DNA of 64,000 nt from Panagrolaimus kolymaensis (taxonomy: Eukaryota; Nematoda; Chromadorea; Rhabditida; Panagrolaimidae), in assembly GCA_028622995.1 (NCBI GenBank), contig JAJQJQ010000002.1, positions 8,556,001 to 8,620,000 of the forward strand, in the 5' to 3' direction. Made by a program: the position numbers and the translations under genes. Positions 29,902 to 42,804 of this stretch are shown here, one piece after another. The notes below the pieces were generated by a model, which was not told the origin of the DNA, did no database searches, and saw nothing but the letters and a program-made list of their open reading frames with translations. Position 1 is the stretch's first letter; each line of letters starts with the position of its first letter.

Positions 29902-32743
29902 TTAAATATGACATGACCGCCGTGGAGGAATAACCGAAGGTTGAATAGTTGGATCCATTCGAATTATTGGAGTTGTTGTTACTTGTGGAGGTGTTGGAGA
30001 AGCACAATTAGCAGTTCTTTCAACTTTAATTGCAGGTTGTTTGCATACTATTTGATTATGGGCTGGAGCATTTGGTGGATTATCAACCCAACCATATCGA
30101 ACTAAAATAATTTAAAATTTATCTTTATAAAATTATATAAAAGCTTTTTTTACTGTAAACTCCTCGGAAATATGCACATCTATCTTCAGGAACATTCATA
30201 AATGGAGCATTTCTATATCCAAGAAAATTTGTTTCCCATCCTGTAAAATCCACGGGGCTTCCATCAACCCATTGCCATTTGTGACTCGAAGTGGGCAAAT
30301 TTGGAGGAACATATAAACCAAGGATGAAATTTTGGAATTGCCCTAAAAATTAAAATTCTATACGCAGTAATTTTTATTTGGTACAAGACTAACAAATTAA
30401 TTCATTTTCTTTTGCACAATGAACTGAAAGGGTTTTAGAATTTGGAAAATGATGAGTGCATGTGTCCTTCATCAACCATTCGATTGTTCGCTCTTCTTGT
30501 TTGGTTTTATAAACAAAATAACATTGTATTTTGCCACAAGTTTCCCAAACCTTCCATCCTTCAGGACATTTGTAGTCATAAACTTTGGCACAAGCTTCTT
30601 TGATTGGTGGATTTATTTTTGGTAAATTTGAAATAATTTCCGATGCCTGAGCCGAGCACCCATCAGATTTTTTGACTTTCGAAGCAGGCATTTTACAAAC
30701 AATTTTTGAAAATCCTTCAAAAGTTTGTGGGCGATCAATCCATCCAAAGCGGCCTACAAAAATATTTATAAATTAAATTTGCATATTTTTTTGTAATATC
30801 GAAACATACGATTTGCTGCAGCTTTGTAAAAAATGACATTAAAATCATTTCCTTCATAATATGGAGCTGGAGTTGCACCTTGATTAGTATCCCAAAATCC
30901 AGGGTAATCAATTGGGCTTCCATCAACCCATTTAAAATTTTTACTTCCTTTTTTCTCGTCATGTGGCAAATAAAGACCTATCGCAAAGTTTTCAAATTTC
31001 CCTAAAAGTTGTAATTTTAGACAATTCTTTTAGTTTCTTTTATGAAAAAAAAACTAACAGAGATAATTATTTTCTTCTTCGCAATGAATGGATAAAGTTT
31101 GAGAACCTTCAAAACTTTGGGCACACATATCTTCCATCAATGATTTTAAATTTCGTTGCTCTGGTGCAACTTCGAGACTACGGTAGCAATAAACTTTTCC
31201 ACAATTTTCTTTCAATTCCCATCCATCAGGGCAAACAAGGCTGTGTTCAGTTTCGCATACATCAATAATTGGAGCTTCTAGAAAAATTGTGTTAAAATTA
31301 TGCAAATTTTTTATTTAATTTCTGTAAAAACCTTGTGTATTAACAGCAACAACATTTTGAGGGCAATTAAAAGTTCGTTCACGTTTTATTGCTGGTTGTT
31401 TACAAACAGCTCCAGCACCTGAAAGGGCCCAATCACTGGAAACATCGACCCAACCAACACGGCCTAAAAAATTTTATGGTAATATATCCATCGTAAAACA
31501 CCTAAAAATAGTTTTACCATAATATCCACGGAAAAGAGTTACTCTTGCATCACTTGTATTACGATACGGTGCATTTTTGCCTTGATAATTTTTTTCCCAA
31601 AATTTATAATCCCATGCACTTCCATCAGTCCATTGCCATTCATTACTCGTGACTGGTTTGTTTGGAGATATGTAAGCTCCCATTAAAAGATTATCATATT
31701 TATCTGAAGATTTAAATTTTTGATTTTCTTTTTTAAATATTTTTGTTGTTGCAATTGCGACTCACAAAGTAATTCATTTTCTTTATCACAATGAACTGAA
31801 ACAAATTTGGATCCATTATAGTTTAGAGCGCAAATATCTTTCATAAACCATTCCATTGTTTGATGCTCTTTCTTTTGATGCGCCATACTTAAGCTATTAT
31901 AACATTGAACTTTGCCACAAACTTCCCACATTTGCCATTCTTTTGGACAAACAAAATCATAAATTTTTGCACAGCCATCTATGATTCTTGGTGTTCCTTG
32001 AGGCAACCATGTAGTCATTTCCAAATTTTGGGTGCATGGTTGAGTCTTTTTAACTTTAGCCGCTGGCATTTTACAAATAATTTGGCTAAAACCGGAAGAA
32101 CTTCCATCAATCCAACCGTAGCGACCTATAATAATTTTAGTTTGGTATTTATGAATTTTATTTATAAATTTGAATAAATTTATACCTGTTCCAGCTTTAT
32201 AATAAACAACATTATAATCATTTTCATTATTTCCTTTAAAATATGGCGCTCCTCCTGCATTACCTATATCCCAAGGAAGAGTAAAATCATATGGACTTCC
32301 ATCAACCCATTTCCAATTTTTTCTTCCATTGGGTTTTTCACCTGGAGGCAAATAAAGTCCTATTGCAAAGCTTCCAAATTTCCCTAAAATTGGCAGACTT
32401 AATTATTATCTTTTTAAACCGAAATATTAAAATAATTACAAAGATAATCATTTTCATATTCACAATGGATGGACAAAGTTTTGGAGCCTTCAAAACTTTG
32501 AGCACACATATCTCCCATAAATGATTTTAAATTTCGCTGTTCAACAGCAACTTCGACACTACGGTAGCAATAAACTTTTCCACAATTTTCTTTAATTTCC
32601 CATCCTTCTTGACATACAAGATCGTGGTCGCGATCACAGCCATCAATAGTAGGAGCTTCATCGGCATTTGCTGCAGCCCATATTTCGAAGTTAAAAAATA
32701 CTGGAAAAAATAGAAAAAAACTCAAAGCCTTTTGGGCCAGCAT
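29902..32743 (-). CDS. Secreted protein with four C-type lectin-like domains (779 aa)
   Basis: Ten exons, all introns in phase 1: 32743-32440, 32383-32186, 32125-31766, 31703-31518, 31463-31332, 31277-31059, 31001-30810, 30753-30394, 30342-30154 and 30101-29902. ATG 32743 gives a signal peptide (AQKALSFFLFFPVFF). Each CTLD uses three exons: a Cys-rich start (C..GWE.KENCGKVYCYRS... DMCAQ), a FAIGLYLPP / W.W.DGSP.D part (the WIGL region), and an RYGWID.....IICK end. I do not see an EPN or QPD calcium/sugar motif, so sugar binding is uncertain. The C-terminus has a linker ending IPPRRSCHI. Nematode CTLD proteins are often secreted and immune-related; the role here is inference. The head-to-head partner at 33180 has the same plan. 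Confidence 0.88.
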
Positions 32744-33179
32744 TTTTTAGTTTATAACACAATTCCACCACTTTTTCTTCTGGTCTTTTCTTGAAATAAA
32801 TTCTATGAGAAAATGTTTCGAAAAAAAAGATAATAAAAATTCACAAAAGTTTTTTTGTAATAAAAAAGAAGCTTGCCGCAGTTTGAAACAAAGATGGAAC
32901 TAATTTTATTATTTTTTGTTGAAAATAAAAATATTAAAAAGATAAAAAAACAGAGATCTGTGGTGCTTCTTCTTCAATCACAAGTGCATAATACGATCAA
33001 TTTAGTAGACATTCTGATATTTTCGGTTTGCTTCTTTAAACAAAAAAGAAAAAATTCAATAAAAAATTTAATAACAATCTTTTTTGTTTTTGAAAATAAA
33101 ATTCTCTCACACTAAATTTATTTTGGAAGAAATAAAGACGACAAATGAAAATCAAAAAATTTCTTTATTAGCTTCAAAA
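32744..33179. promoter_or_regulatory. Shared promoter region between head-to-head CTLD genes
   Basis: The 436 bases between the two start codons must hold both promoters. The sequence is AT-rich; no clear TATA or factor site stands out, and the two halves are not obvious inverted copies of one another. Confidence 0.5.
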
Positions 33180-36011
33180 ATGGCCAAGAAGGCTTTGAGC
33201 CTTTTTTTATTCTTTCTAATATTTATAATTTCCGCAATTTTTGGAGTGGATGCCGATGATGAGGCTCCAACCATTGATGGTTGTGATAAGGACCACGATT
33301 TAGTCTGCCCTGAAGGATGGGAAATAAAAGAAAGTTGTGGTGGAAAAGTTTATTGCTACCGTAGCCACCAAGTCCCTGTTGCTCAAAGAAATTTGAAGTC
33401 TTTGATGGGAGATATGTGTGCTCAAGCTTATAAAGGCTCTAAAACTTTATCCATTCAGTGCGAAGATGAAAATGATTATCTTTGTTAGTCTTTTTTTTGC
33501 ATTTTCAAAAATGCTTTAAAAATTATGCAAACTTTTAGGGAAATTTGGAAACTTTGCTATTGGACTTTATTTGCCACCAGGTGAACAAAAAGGAAGTAAA
33601 AATTGGAAATGGGTTGATGGAAGTCCATATAATTGGATTCCAACTTGGGATAAAGTTAAAAATCCAGCAGCGCCATATTTTGAAGGGAAAACTGCAGAAG
33701 ATTATAATGTCGTTTATTATAAAGCTGATACAGGTAAAAACTTTATAAAAAAATACTGATTAAATTTGTTCAGATTTAAAAAAGTTCATAAAAACCAAAC
33801 TAAAATTATTATAGGTCGCTATGGTTGGATTGATCGATGGTCTAACGGCTTTAGTCAAATTATTTGCAAAATGCCAGCGGCGAAAGTTAAAAAAACTCAA
33901 CCATGTTCTTCAACTCAAAATTTAGAAATGACTTTAATGTTACCAATTGGAACACCAAGAATCATAGATGGCTGTGCAAAAATTTATGATTTTTGGTGTC
34001 CGCCTGGATGGAAAATGTGGGAATCATGCGGCAAAGTCCAATGTTATAACGATTATTGGACTAAAAAAGAAGAGCAAACTTTGGATTGGGTTATGAAAGA
34101 TATTTGTACTCGAAATTTTAATGAATCCAAAACCATTTCAATTCATTGTGCAAAAGAAAATGAAATGCTTTGTGAGTTTTGTGTTTTGAGCTTGAGAAAT
34201 TAATTACTTATTTTAAGGGAAATATGATAATTTTTTATTGGGCCTTTATGTTCCACCAAATAAACCAGTGATTAAAAATGAATGGCAATGGACGGATGGA
34301 AGTGCATGGGATTATTCATTTTGGGAATTTTATCAAAATAAATTAGCTCCTTATCATATTAGAGGCGATGAAGATAGAGTGGTATATTTCCGACAAGATT
34401 ATGGTAGAGAATTTTTTTTGAAGCTTCTTTTTGTCTCTAAACTTTTTGTGAACATGGACAATTTTTTTAGGTCGCTATGGTTGGGTTGATGATCCAATTT
34501 GGTCTCCAGCTATATCTCATACAGTTTGCAAACAACCTGCATTAAAAATTCAACGATCTTTTGCATGTGCCCCTGAACCTCAATCAGCAGCGGCAATTCC
34601 TAAACAAAGTTTTAACTAATAAAAATTTGCATAATTCTAGTTTAATTTTTATAGATGCCCCAGTTATCGATATCTGTGACACTGAACATAATCTTGTTTG
34701 TCCTGATGTATGGGAGCTAAAAGAAAATTGTGGAAAAGTTTATTGTTACCGTAGTCTCGAAGTAGCTCCAGAGCAAAGAACTTTAAAATGGTTGATAAGC
34801 GATATGTGTGCTCAAAACTTTGAAGGTTCCCAAACTTTATCCATTCATTGTGAAGAAGAAAATCAATATGTTTGTATGGTTTTTAAAAATTAGTTTAATT
34901 TTTTTTATGCAAATTATGAAAATTTTAGGGAAGTTTGATAATTTCCCCATTGGATTATACCTTCCACCCGGTGAACCTAAGAGAAGCAGTAAATGGAAAT
35001 GGGTTGATGGAAGTGTTATAGATTATGGCGGATATTGGGATTCTAATTTATCCCCAGGTGCACCATATTTTGAAGGGAATGATTATAATATTGTTTTTTA
35101 TAAAGGTGGAACTCGTGAGTTCCTTTTAAAAAAATTTAAACAAAAGTTACCATGAAAACTTTTTCAAGGCCGCTTTGGATGGATTGATCGACCACAAACT
35201 TTTGAAGGATTTTCAAGAATTGTTTGTAAAATGCCTGCCTCCAAAGTTAAAAAACCTGATGGATGTCCAGCACAGCCATCGGAAATTATTTCGAATTTAC
35301 CAAAACTAAATCCACCAATCAAAGAAGCTTGTGCCAAAGTTTATGACTACAAATGTCCTGAAGGATGGAATGTTTGGGAAACATGTGGCACTATTAAATG
35401 CTATAGAATGTTACCCACCAAACTTGAAGAGCGAACCATTGAATGGCACATTAAAGATATTTGTGCTTTTCATTTCAATGGATCAAAGACACTTTCAATT
35501 CATTGTGACAAAGAATTTGAATTATTGTGTGAGTCTCTCTTGCCGCGAAATTTAAAATTTATTTGAATGTTTAATTTTAGGGCAATTTAATAACTTTATC
35601 GTAGGACTTTATATTCCACCAAATAAACCAATCACGAGTAATGAATGGCAATGGGTTGATGGAAGTCCAGTGGATTATACATGTTGGGAAAAACTTAATG
35701 GCAAAGTTGCACCTTTTCGAGAAAGAGATGTTGATCGAGTAACTATGTTTCGAGCACTTTATGGTAATATATTTTACGGTCTCTTTTTATTTAGTTTAGT
35801 ATAATTTCTAGGTCGATATGGATGGGTTGATAATCCAACTTGGGCACCAGCATTCAGTCAAATCATTTGCAAACAACCAGCAATTAAAGTCGAAAGAATT
35901 GCAAAATGTGCTTCTCCAACACCACCACAAGTAACAACAACGCCGATAATTCGAAAGGATCCAACTGTTAAACCTTCCATTATTCCTCCTCGGCGGACAT
36001 GTCACATTTAA
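33180..36011 (+). CDS. Secreted protein with four C-type lectin-like domains, inverted paralogue (775 aa)
   Basis: Ten exons: 33180-33483, 33539-33733, 33815-34171, 34218-34403, 34471-34608, 34655-34873, 34929-35114, 35169-35528, 35581-35763 and 35812-36011. Five of the ten exon lengths (304, 186, 219, 360, 200) are identical to those of the gene at 29902-32743, and all phases agree. ATG 33180 starts a signal peptide (MAKKALSLFLFFLIFI). Domain pattern as in its partner, for example CPEGWEIKESCGGKVYCYRS and RYGWIDRWSNGFSQIICK; the end is IPPRRTCHI. All four CTLDs are complete. The pair arose by inverted duplication and has stayed collinear. Confidence 0.88.
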
Positions 36012-36139
36012 TTAATTAATTAATGTTCTTTTGCTAAATGTAAAAGAAATAAATATTAAAATTCAAATTAGTTTTATTGGCCTGGCCATCTCTGTTAAAA
36101 ACACGTTTTTAATTTACCATGAAAAATTTAATTGATTTT

Positions 36140-36421
36140 TTAATAACTTGAAATATGTTTGTAATTTGATAAAATATCAACAAAGAATGGAACAATCATG
36201 AGCACCTAAAATATATCAAATCAATATCATTTAAAATTTCAATTCCCAAAATGAAAAAAAAAACTTACAGAATTCAAAATTAAATTTGCTGATCGCATGG
36301 GTGTTAACCCTTTAGAAGCATAATCCACGGATTTAATTCTGGTAGTAATAGTTTGGGCTGTTTCTTGAACTCTTGCATCATCGTCGCAATGCTTCCAAAT
36401 GCCTCGATCAAGCCATAACAT
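36140..36421 (-). CDS. Small unknown protein, C-terminal exons (about 73 aa)
   Basis: Exon 36421-36269 (MLWLDRGIWKHCDDDARVQ ... PMRSANLILNS) joins in phase 0, via GTAAGT and TTTAG, to 36205-36140 (VLMIVPFFVDILSNYKHISSY, stop TAA). The first exon could extend a few codons to an acceptor near 36437 (LTQTSE), implying an upstream exon that I could not place. The sequence looks like coding DNA because charged and hydrophobic residues alternate. No family recognised. Confidence 0.45.
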
Positions 36422-36850
36422 TTCTGATGTTTGAGTTAACTAAAAATTGATGAAATATTCTTAAAAATTTAATAAAAACGCAGAAAAAAGTAAAATAAAC
36501 CAAAATGTCTCTTTGTTTATTTTTTTAAAAACCTATTAGTCCAATAAAAAGCTTACATTATGATGCTAATCACTCCATTTAGGCTTGCGTTAATGGTTTT
36601 TTTACAAATATGGAGCAAAGGCAGATTCTAAAATCGAGAATTTTTTTAAAACTATATTAAGGGTCCATTAAAAACACATCGAGATTGTTTTTTCATGTAT
36701 AATAATTCTTAAAATTAAATGGTAATTTATTTTATTAAAATCTCTCAACGAGATGGTAGGGCAACGAGAAAATTTTTTTTTTCTTGAACTTTATTCTATA
36801 AATAAAAACAAAGAATTTAAACAAAAATATGTATGTTCAATAAAAAATCA
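36422..36850. other. Intergenic, nothing recognised
   Basis: AT-rich, no open frame of interest. Confidence 0.5.
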
Positions 36851-37334
36851 TCAAATATTTGCGTGGATATAATTTTGAGGCTTGCAAAGATGTGGAACAT
36901 TTGACAATTTGATATAATTTTCATCCCGATCATTTTCAAATATTTTAGCTCCAACTTTTTTACTGCATTTAGATCTGCAAACAAATCTATTTTTCATTAT
37001 ATTATAATAACGATAACAAAATTGTTTATTTTCGCCAACAAAAATCAATAAATTTTTGATTGAGCCATCATCATTTTTTTGAATTACAAAATCTGGCGAA
37101 TAAATGATTCGACCTTCAGGTTGAGGTTCGCAAACATGTTGAAATTTTCCATATTTACCAAACATTTCATTTGTTTCATAATTTTTTTCAAGTTTGACGG
37201 AAACATTTATTTTTTCAATTCTACAATTGTTGCAATAATAACCCTTTGAAGATTTATGAAATGAATATGTCTATTACAAGAAATAAAATAAAAGAAGTAC
37301 ATACATGACGCCTATTTTTTTTTATCATCATCAT
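36851..37334 (-). CDS. Protein with two C2HC zinc-finger modules, FLYWCH-like (149 aa)
   Basis: Exon 1 (37334-37305, MMMIKKNRRH) and exon 2 (37270-36851) are joined in phase 0 by a 34-nt intron (GTATGT ... AATAG). Two similar metal-binding units are visible: YYCNNCRIEKINV ... FQHVC and FVCRSKCSKKVGAKIF ... PHLC. That is a C-x2/3-C ... H-x-C order, with the C..C plus distal H.C spacing of FLYWCH/MULE-type fingers. Such fingers bind DNA in nematode FLYWCH factors and in transposase-derived proteins. A transcription factor or a domesticated transposon finger are the two options. Confidence 0.6.
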
Positions 37335-37595
37335 TGCCGCTGCTTCCGAGCACGCAAACAAACATCCATTTCTTCAATAGTTTTTTTTTCACCATATCAG
37401 CACCCAGGTTGTTGTTGTTGTTGCTATGGTAAACAATAAATAAATAAAAAACTCAAGTGTTAAAAGATTTGTTACATTTTTTAAAACTAATAAATTTTTA
37501 TTTTTTATTTTGTAATATTGATTAGCGGCTTTTAAAAAATATGTCTTTCATCAAATGACTTAATTCAAACTGAAAATATTTTTTGGCCCAAAAAA

Positions 37596-39378
37596 ATGAA
37601 GATGTTGAGAAAAATTAAAAAGTTTCGATTTATTAAAATACTCTGCTTTATTTTAATAATTTATTTATCTTGGATTTCATATTTAAAAGGAAAAGAATGG
37701 CTTGGATTTTCTGTTCATGAATATTCGGTTCAATGGATTCATGGGGATTTTAACTCTAAAAATGATTGTAAGTTTTTTGGTGTCAGAGACTTTTTTTTTG
37801 TAAAATCAAAAGTTTATGAATTCTGAAATATTTTTTAAAACTTTTTTTCTCGAAATAATGATTTTTGTGAAAAGGAAAACTTGTTTAAGTGTTATTGATT
37901 TCAGCAGTTAAAACAATTTTATTATGGACGGGTTATTTTGATGAATCACCACATGAAAGAGCTTCGGTTTTAAATGCTTATATTCAATGTTCACAAAAAT
38001 GTATTTATACAGGTGATAAAAATCAAGTAAGTATACACACATAAAATAACGAACTCTATCTTGCCTTATGTCATGGAAAAAAAATGCCAAAATTTTTATT
38101 ACGTTGAATCTTAAAGCGAAAAAAATTACCATAGTAGGTTAAGCTTCATCCGGGAATAAACAATGATGATGTAAAAATTGTTAAACGAATGCAATTTTTA
38201 TTCCTATTTGCCATGATTGCTATTTATTTATAATTCTATAATCGCCGCCACAAATTTGTTTATTTTTTTAAACTTTCATTTTTAGATCTTAAATTCTTCA
38301 GGAATTTTATTTCATACCAATGCAGCTGATCTTAATCTCAATGATTTGCCGCTTGTTAGACACATCGATCAAAAATATATTTTCTTTACACAAGAATCTC
38401 CACCAAAAGCAGGAATGCGAATTCATTTTCCACTTTGGCGGTCATTTCCTTTAAACTTTTTTAATTTAACTATGACATATCAAAGTGACAGCGATATTCC
38501 ATTTCCATATAATCGATTTATTGGAATTAATGAAAGTAAATATGGGAAACCTGAAATTTATTCATGGTTTGAAGTTGAAAAAGCTGTGGCAAGAAAGAAA
38601 TTAGTTGCGTTGCAGTTTGTTCGAAATTGTTATAGCGGCTCTGGAAGAGAAAGTATAGTTCGGCAACTTTCAAAAAAAATTGACTTTGATCAATTTGGAT
38701 ATTGCGCAAATAAAAAATGTGATAAAAATTGTGAAATTCAAATTTTACTTAAGTTTTTGAAAATAAAAAAAAAAGCATTTTATGTTTTTATTTTGAATGA
38801 ATCGAAAATAGATTAACAAAGTTCCTAAAAAATATACATATTTTTCAGCAAATTATTATTTTTACCTTGCATTCGAAAATAATATTTGCAAAGATTATGT
38901 AACCGAAAAATTTTGGAGAATTAAAAAACTCATCGTTCCCATCGTTCTTCGAAGAAATATTGCATCCAAATTAGCTCCAAATAATTCTTTCATCGCTGTC
39001 GATGATTTCAAAACCATCGATGAACTTTCAGAATATTTAAATAATTTAATTCAAAATAAAACAGAATATTTAAAATATTTTGAATGGACTAAAACTTTTC
39101 AAAAGAAAGAATTGGATTGGGGTGAAAGTTATTGTAAACTTTGTGAAAGGCTCCATGAAAAAGAGGAAGATAAAAAGCATCGATGGTATGAGAATATTGA
39201 AAAATGGTTTGATCCACCAGGTGATTGTTCTCCAGTATTTTTAAATGCTTGGATTGAAGGCGCTATTTTTTGGAGAGAAATTATTGCAGCAATTACGGGT
39301 TTTGTTGTGTTTATAATTCTATTTTCTTTTTGGTTGATTTGGAAGAAAATTGGTTATATTGAAGTTTCAAATAAATAA
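37596..39378 (+). CDS. Alpha-1,3-fucosyltransferase (GT10 family), possible frameshift
   Basis: Exons 37596-37767, 37905-38026, 38286 to about 38753, and 38849-39378. An N-terminal anchor (FIKILCFILIIYLSWISYL) is followed by the stem and catalytic domain. The GT10 GDP-fucose-binding motif is clear: FYLAFENNICKDYVTEKFW. Upstream family features include the Y.WFEVEKAVARKK region and a C.NKKCDKNC cluster. The last intron is a problem: from donor GTTTTTG (38754) to the only AG (38848), the downstream motif is one base out of frame. Shifting the acceptor by one base would give LLKNYYFYLAF, exactly as expected. The gene is thus either frameshifted or misread at one base. A second span near the C-terminus (AITGFVVFIILFSFWLIW) is unusual for this family. 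It would fucosylate N-glycans in the Golgi. Confidence 0.75.
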
Positions 39379-41059
39379 CTTTTTTAAATTGCGGCTTAAG
39401 TTTTTAATCATTTAAAACAACATAAGAAAGTACCAAATAATGGAACATGGTTACTCAAAAAGAAAGTAATTAATTTCATTCAAAGCATTACCGTAATTAA
39501 ACACTTTTTCTTTTATTTTTTCGCGGCTTCCTTAAAATAATTTCTATATTTTTCGTGCCCATTACGAAGCGGGATGAGCGAAGCGAAAACCGCTGGTTTA
39601 AAAAAGAATGAAAAAATTTAAGAAATTTTGGAAGATTTATTTTCTCAAAAATCTCGTCCCCATCCAAGAAGTGCTCCATCGCCATTTGAAATTGGTCGAA
39701 ATCAAAAACAACAAGAACGACCACAAAATAATATCTTTTTTATTTAAATTTTGTTTTGACTTTGCAAAAACTTTTTGGAAGCTAAAAATATATATAAAAT
39801 AATCTTAATATGTAGTCTATTAAATTTTTTCTGAATACCATATTTACTTAAATAAAAAATAAAAACGCCAAAAGTCACTACAAACAAAAAATAATTAACA
39901 AAATTTAGCTTTTGTTCAAAAAGATGCGTGAAAAAAAAATACTGTGGAATATAATGTTAAAAGATTAAAACAAAAAAATGAATAATAAGGTTCAAATGTT
40001 CAAAGTCATAAAAAAAAGAAGATAAAGATAATGTTATTTTTTTTAAAGAAAAGATTTCCTTTTTTCCTTTGACGCATCACACTTTTTTTTGTTTATTAAA
40101 TAAATATTATTGTTTTTTGTTTAAAAAATTTTTCTTTCTTTAAAAAATCCAACGAAAGGTAGGATTAAATATTGCTATTTATTTAAGTTTCAAAATCCTA
40201 CGAACAAACTCAAGACTGACGACGTCTGGGAAATGAGACGATTTTTAGGATGAATGAGAATATTGTTTTTTGAACAAAAAATAGGATATCTTATTTATTT
40301 ATGAAAACTATGAGTCATTAATAAGAAAGAACTACATATTAAAAAATATATCAATGACGACTTTGGCCCTAGATTTCCTGCGCTTGCTTCTTCGATGGTT
40401 TAATAACAGATCTCTCTGCCTTTCTTGGAAACTATAAAAGTGTTTTAAAAAAAATCCACAACTTCCAATTTTATGACAAATTCTAAAAAAGAGTGGTAAT
40501 TACACCTTTAAAGATAAAGTTAAACATTTTCTCTTTTATTCTGCTTTTTATTTTAGCTATTATACCTATTTTACAATGTTTCCTTTTTTTAATTGGTATT
40601 TAAAATTGTAACTTTTTTCTTTCAAATTTTTTAAAATGATATTATTATTTTTTGTAGCACGCCTCCTTATTTCTTCTTGAAAAGATATATATATATAAGA
40701 AAGAATCATTCTTTTTTTTTTAGTTTTTATAGTCAAATTTTTTCACCCAAAAACCGTTTAAAAGGAATTATATTTTTATAGAATCTTTAAAATGATTTTA
40801 AGAGGCGTTGAGGGCCCAAAAATTTATAATTTTTGCTTTATTAAATTTAATTAATTATAATAAAAACTTTTTTCTTGAATACGATATAAAAAAAGAAAAC
40901 AGGTATTGTGTGGATAGACTTGTGTGAAGGCTGCAAGTTGTATTTTTTGGACGTGAATTTTTTAAAACTGTAATTTATATTTTTGCATAAAAAAAATTAA
41001 TTTAAAGTTTTAGAGATTTAAAATTTTTAGTGGATACCTAAAACACAAAAAAATCCACG
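39379..41059. other. Intergenic, 1.7 kb, no supported gene
   Basis: AT-rich. Two overlapping frames on opposite strands at 39497-39802 (Lys/Phe-rich) are not convincing. A GC-richer patch, GGGATGAGCGAAGCGAAAACCGC near 39570, has no clear meaning. Confidence 0.5.
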
Positions 41060-42301
41060 ATGACAATAACATCCGAGCAATACATCATTGCTTTTTTAAC
41101 GATTTTGGTAAGTTTCAATAATTATTTTTTAAATATATTTTAAAATTTTTAAGGTTTGTTTATTCGGTTTCGTATTCAATGGTTTAGCGTTATTTATGCT
41201 TGTTCGCTTGCCCCAACTTAAAAATGCATTTGGATATATGTGTACCTCGCATATTTTTGCGGATCTTGGTTTAATGGTTTGCTTTTTATTTTGGGGTGTT
41301 CCAATGACTTTAACGTAAGCAAAATTTGTAACTTTTTAAATTTTTATTAAACTTTTTTCTTTTCAGAAAAAGTTCCTTGTCCCAATCAGATTTAGGCAAA
41401 GCTGTGGCAGGAATAAGTATTTTATTTTGGGAAGTTTCAATTTATTCCCATGTTTTTGTTGCATTGAATCGATTTTGTGCAATTTATATGCCAATTCAAT
41501 ATTTAACCATTTTTAATAAGCGTACTACTTCTATTTTTATTGCATTATCATGGATTTTAGCCATCGCTCATGTTTCACCATTTTTTGTTCGTAAGTTTTT
41601 GTTTTTAAATTAAACTTTTTTTGACAAAATTTTCGTTTAAAAAATAAATTATCTATGACAAAAATTTAAAATTATTAGAAAAAAAAGCAAAAAAATTTTT
41701 ATAGACGGTTGTGGAATCCATTATACCACTGATTCCTATCTTTGGTTGTACGATGAAACTCCATGTTCACAATGGGTTGCAACATGGTTGGATTTTTATA
41801 TGTCTTGTTTTTGGATGATAATTATTGCAATTTTTGATGTTTTAAATCTCATTCGAATTGTTAGCATGTGGAGAGTTCGTTTGTCTAATTTAAAATCGAT
41901 ATTTATTTCAAAGAATAAATTTTTTTAGGGTCTCAGCTCAACTTCGGCATCAGGTCAACGAAAGCGTCGAGAAATAATGTTTTTCGCCCAAGCATTTTGT
42001 CAAAATATTTTATTTGCGCTTTGTAATTTTGGTTTTCATTGGGCTGGATTTTGGTTTGAAGGCACCATTTCTGTGTTTTTGGTTAATACACTTTTTTGGG
42101 GATTTATTCATGCTGCGGATGGGTAAAAATACTTTTTCATTCAGAATTAATAATTTTATTTTATTTTTAAGATTCATTTTACTTCTTTTCAACATTGGAT
42201 TACATCGAAAGAAAATTAGGACAAATTTAAATACGATATTCAAAAATGAAATAAATCATTCATCAGCGGCAGATACTCGACATAGAGGACTAACAACTTA
42301 G
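41060..42301 (+). CDS. Serpentine receptor, Srx-like 7TM GPCR (308 aa)
   Basis: Six exons: 41060-41107, 41154-41314, 41367-41590, 41705-41874, 41929-42122 and 42172-42301, all in frame. The fourth intron uses a GTTCGT donor. Features typical of nematode Srx chemoreceptors: VALNRFCAIYMPIQY at the end of span 3, ALSWILAIAHVSPFF (span 4), the HGCGIHYTTDSYLW loop with cysteines, ATWLDFYMSCFWMIIIAIFD (span 5) and QRKRREIMFFAQAFCQN leading into span 6. Likely a chemosensory receptor in the ciliary membrane of a sensory neuron; ligand unknown. Confidence 0.83.
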
Positions 42302-42804
42302 TATGCGAAAGGTCGTGATACTACAGCAAATTGAATTTATTTATAAATAATAATAGAGAAAATTAAAATAAAACGTATAATATTTTGCATGAGTATATTA
42401 TTTTTTGTGTTCTTTTTTACAAACTAAAAATTTTTTTATTAAATATGTATGTATAATAGTTTTTTTTTGTTGCCTAAATTAAGAAAACAAACTACACAAA
42501 AAGTTCCCAAGCGGTCAAAAAATTACTGACATCGGTTTAATTAATTCAAAAACAAAAAAATTTGCACAAAAATTTAAAAAAAAAGAGTAGAAAAAATGTT
42601 TTAATAAAAAAACATTAAATTTGGAATTAACTCTACGATACACGGATTTTTTTCCGCGATGGTGATTAATGATTCTCTACTCTTTTTTTAACACCACTTT
42701 TCAAACAGTGTCCTGAAGTTTGAGCATTGATAAAAAAATATGAAAATGACGCAACGTTCTTTGAAGTAAAAATTTTTTGAGACATACGATTCATTGCAAA
42801 TAAT

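Noticed and set aside
29464..29905. Overlapping ORFs on both strands
   Set aside because: Lys/Phe-rich on both strands, no ATG context or family features; treated as intergenic.
39497..39802. Antiparallel ORF pair
   Set aside because: Neither strand shows a domain, signal peptide or splice partner.
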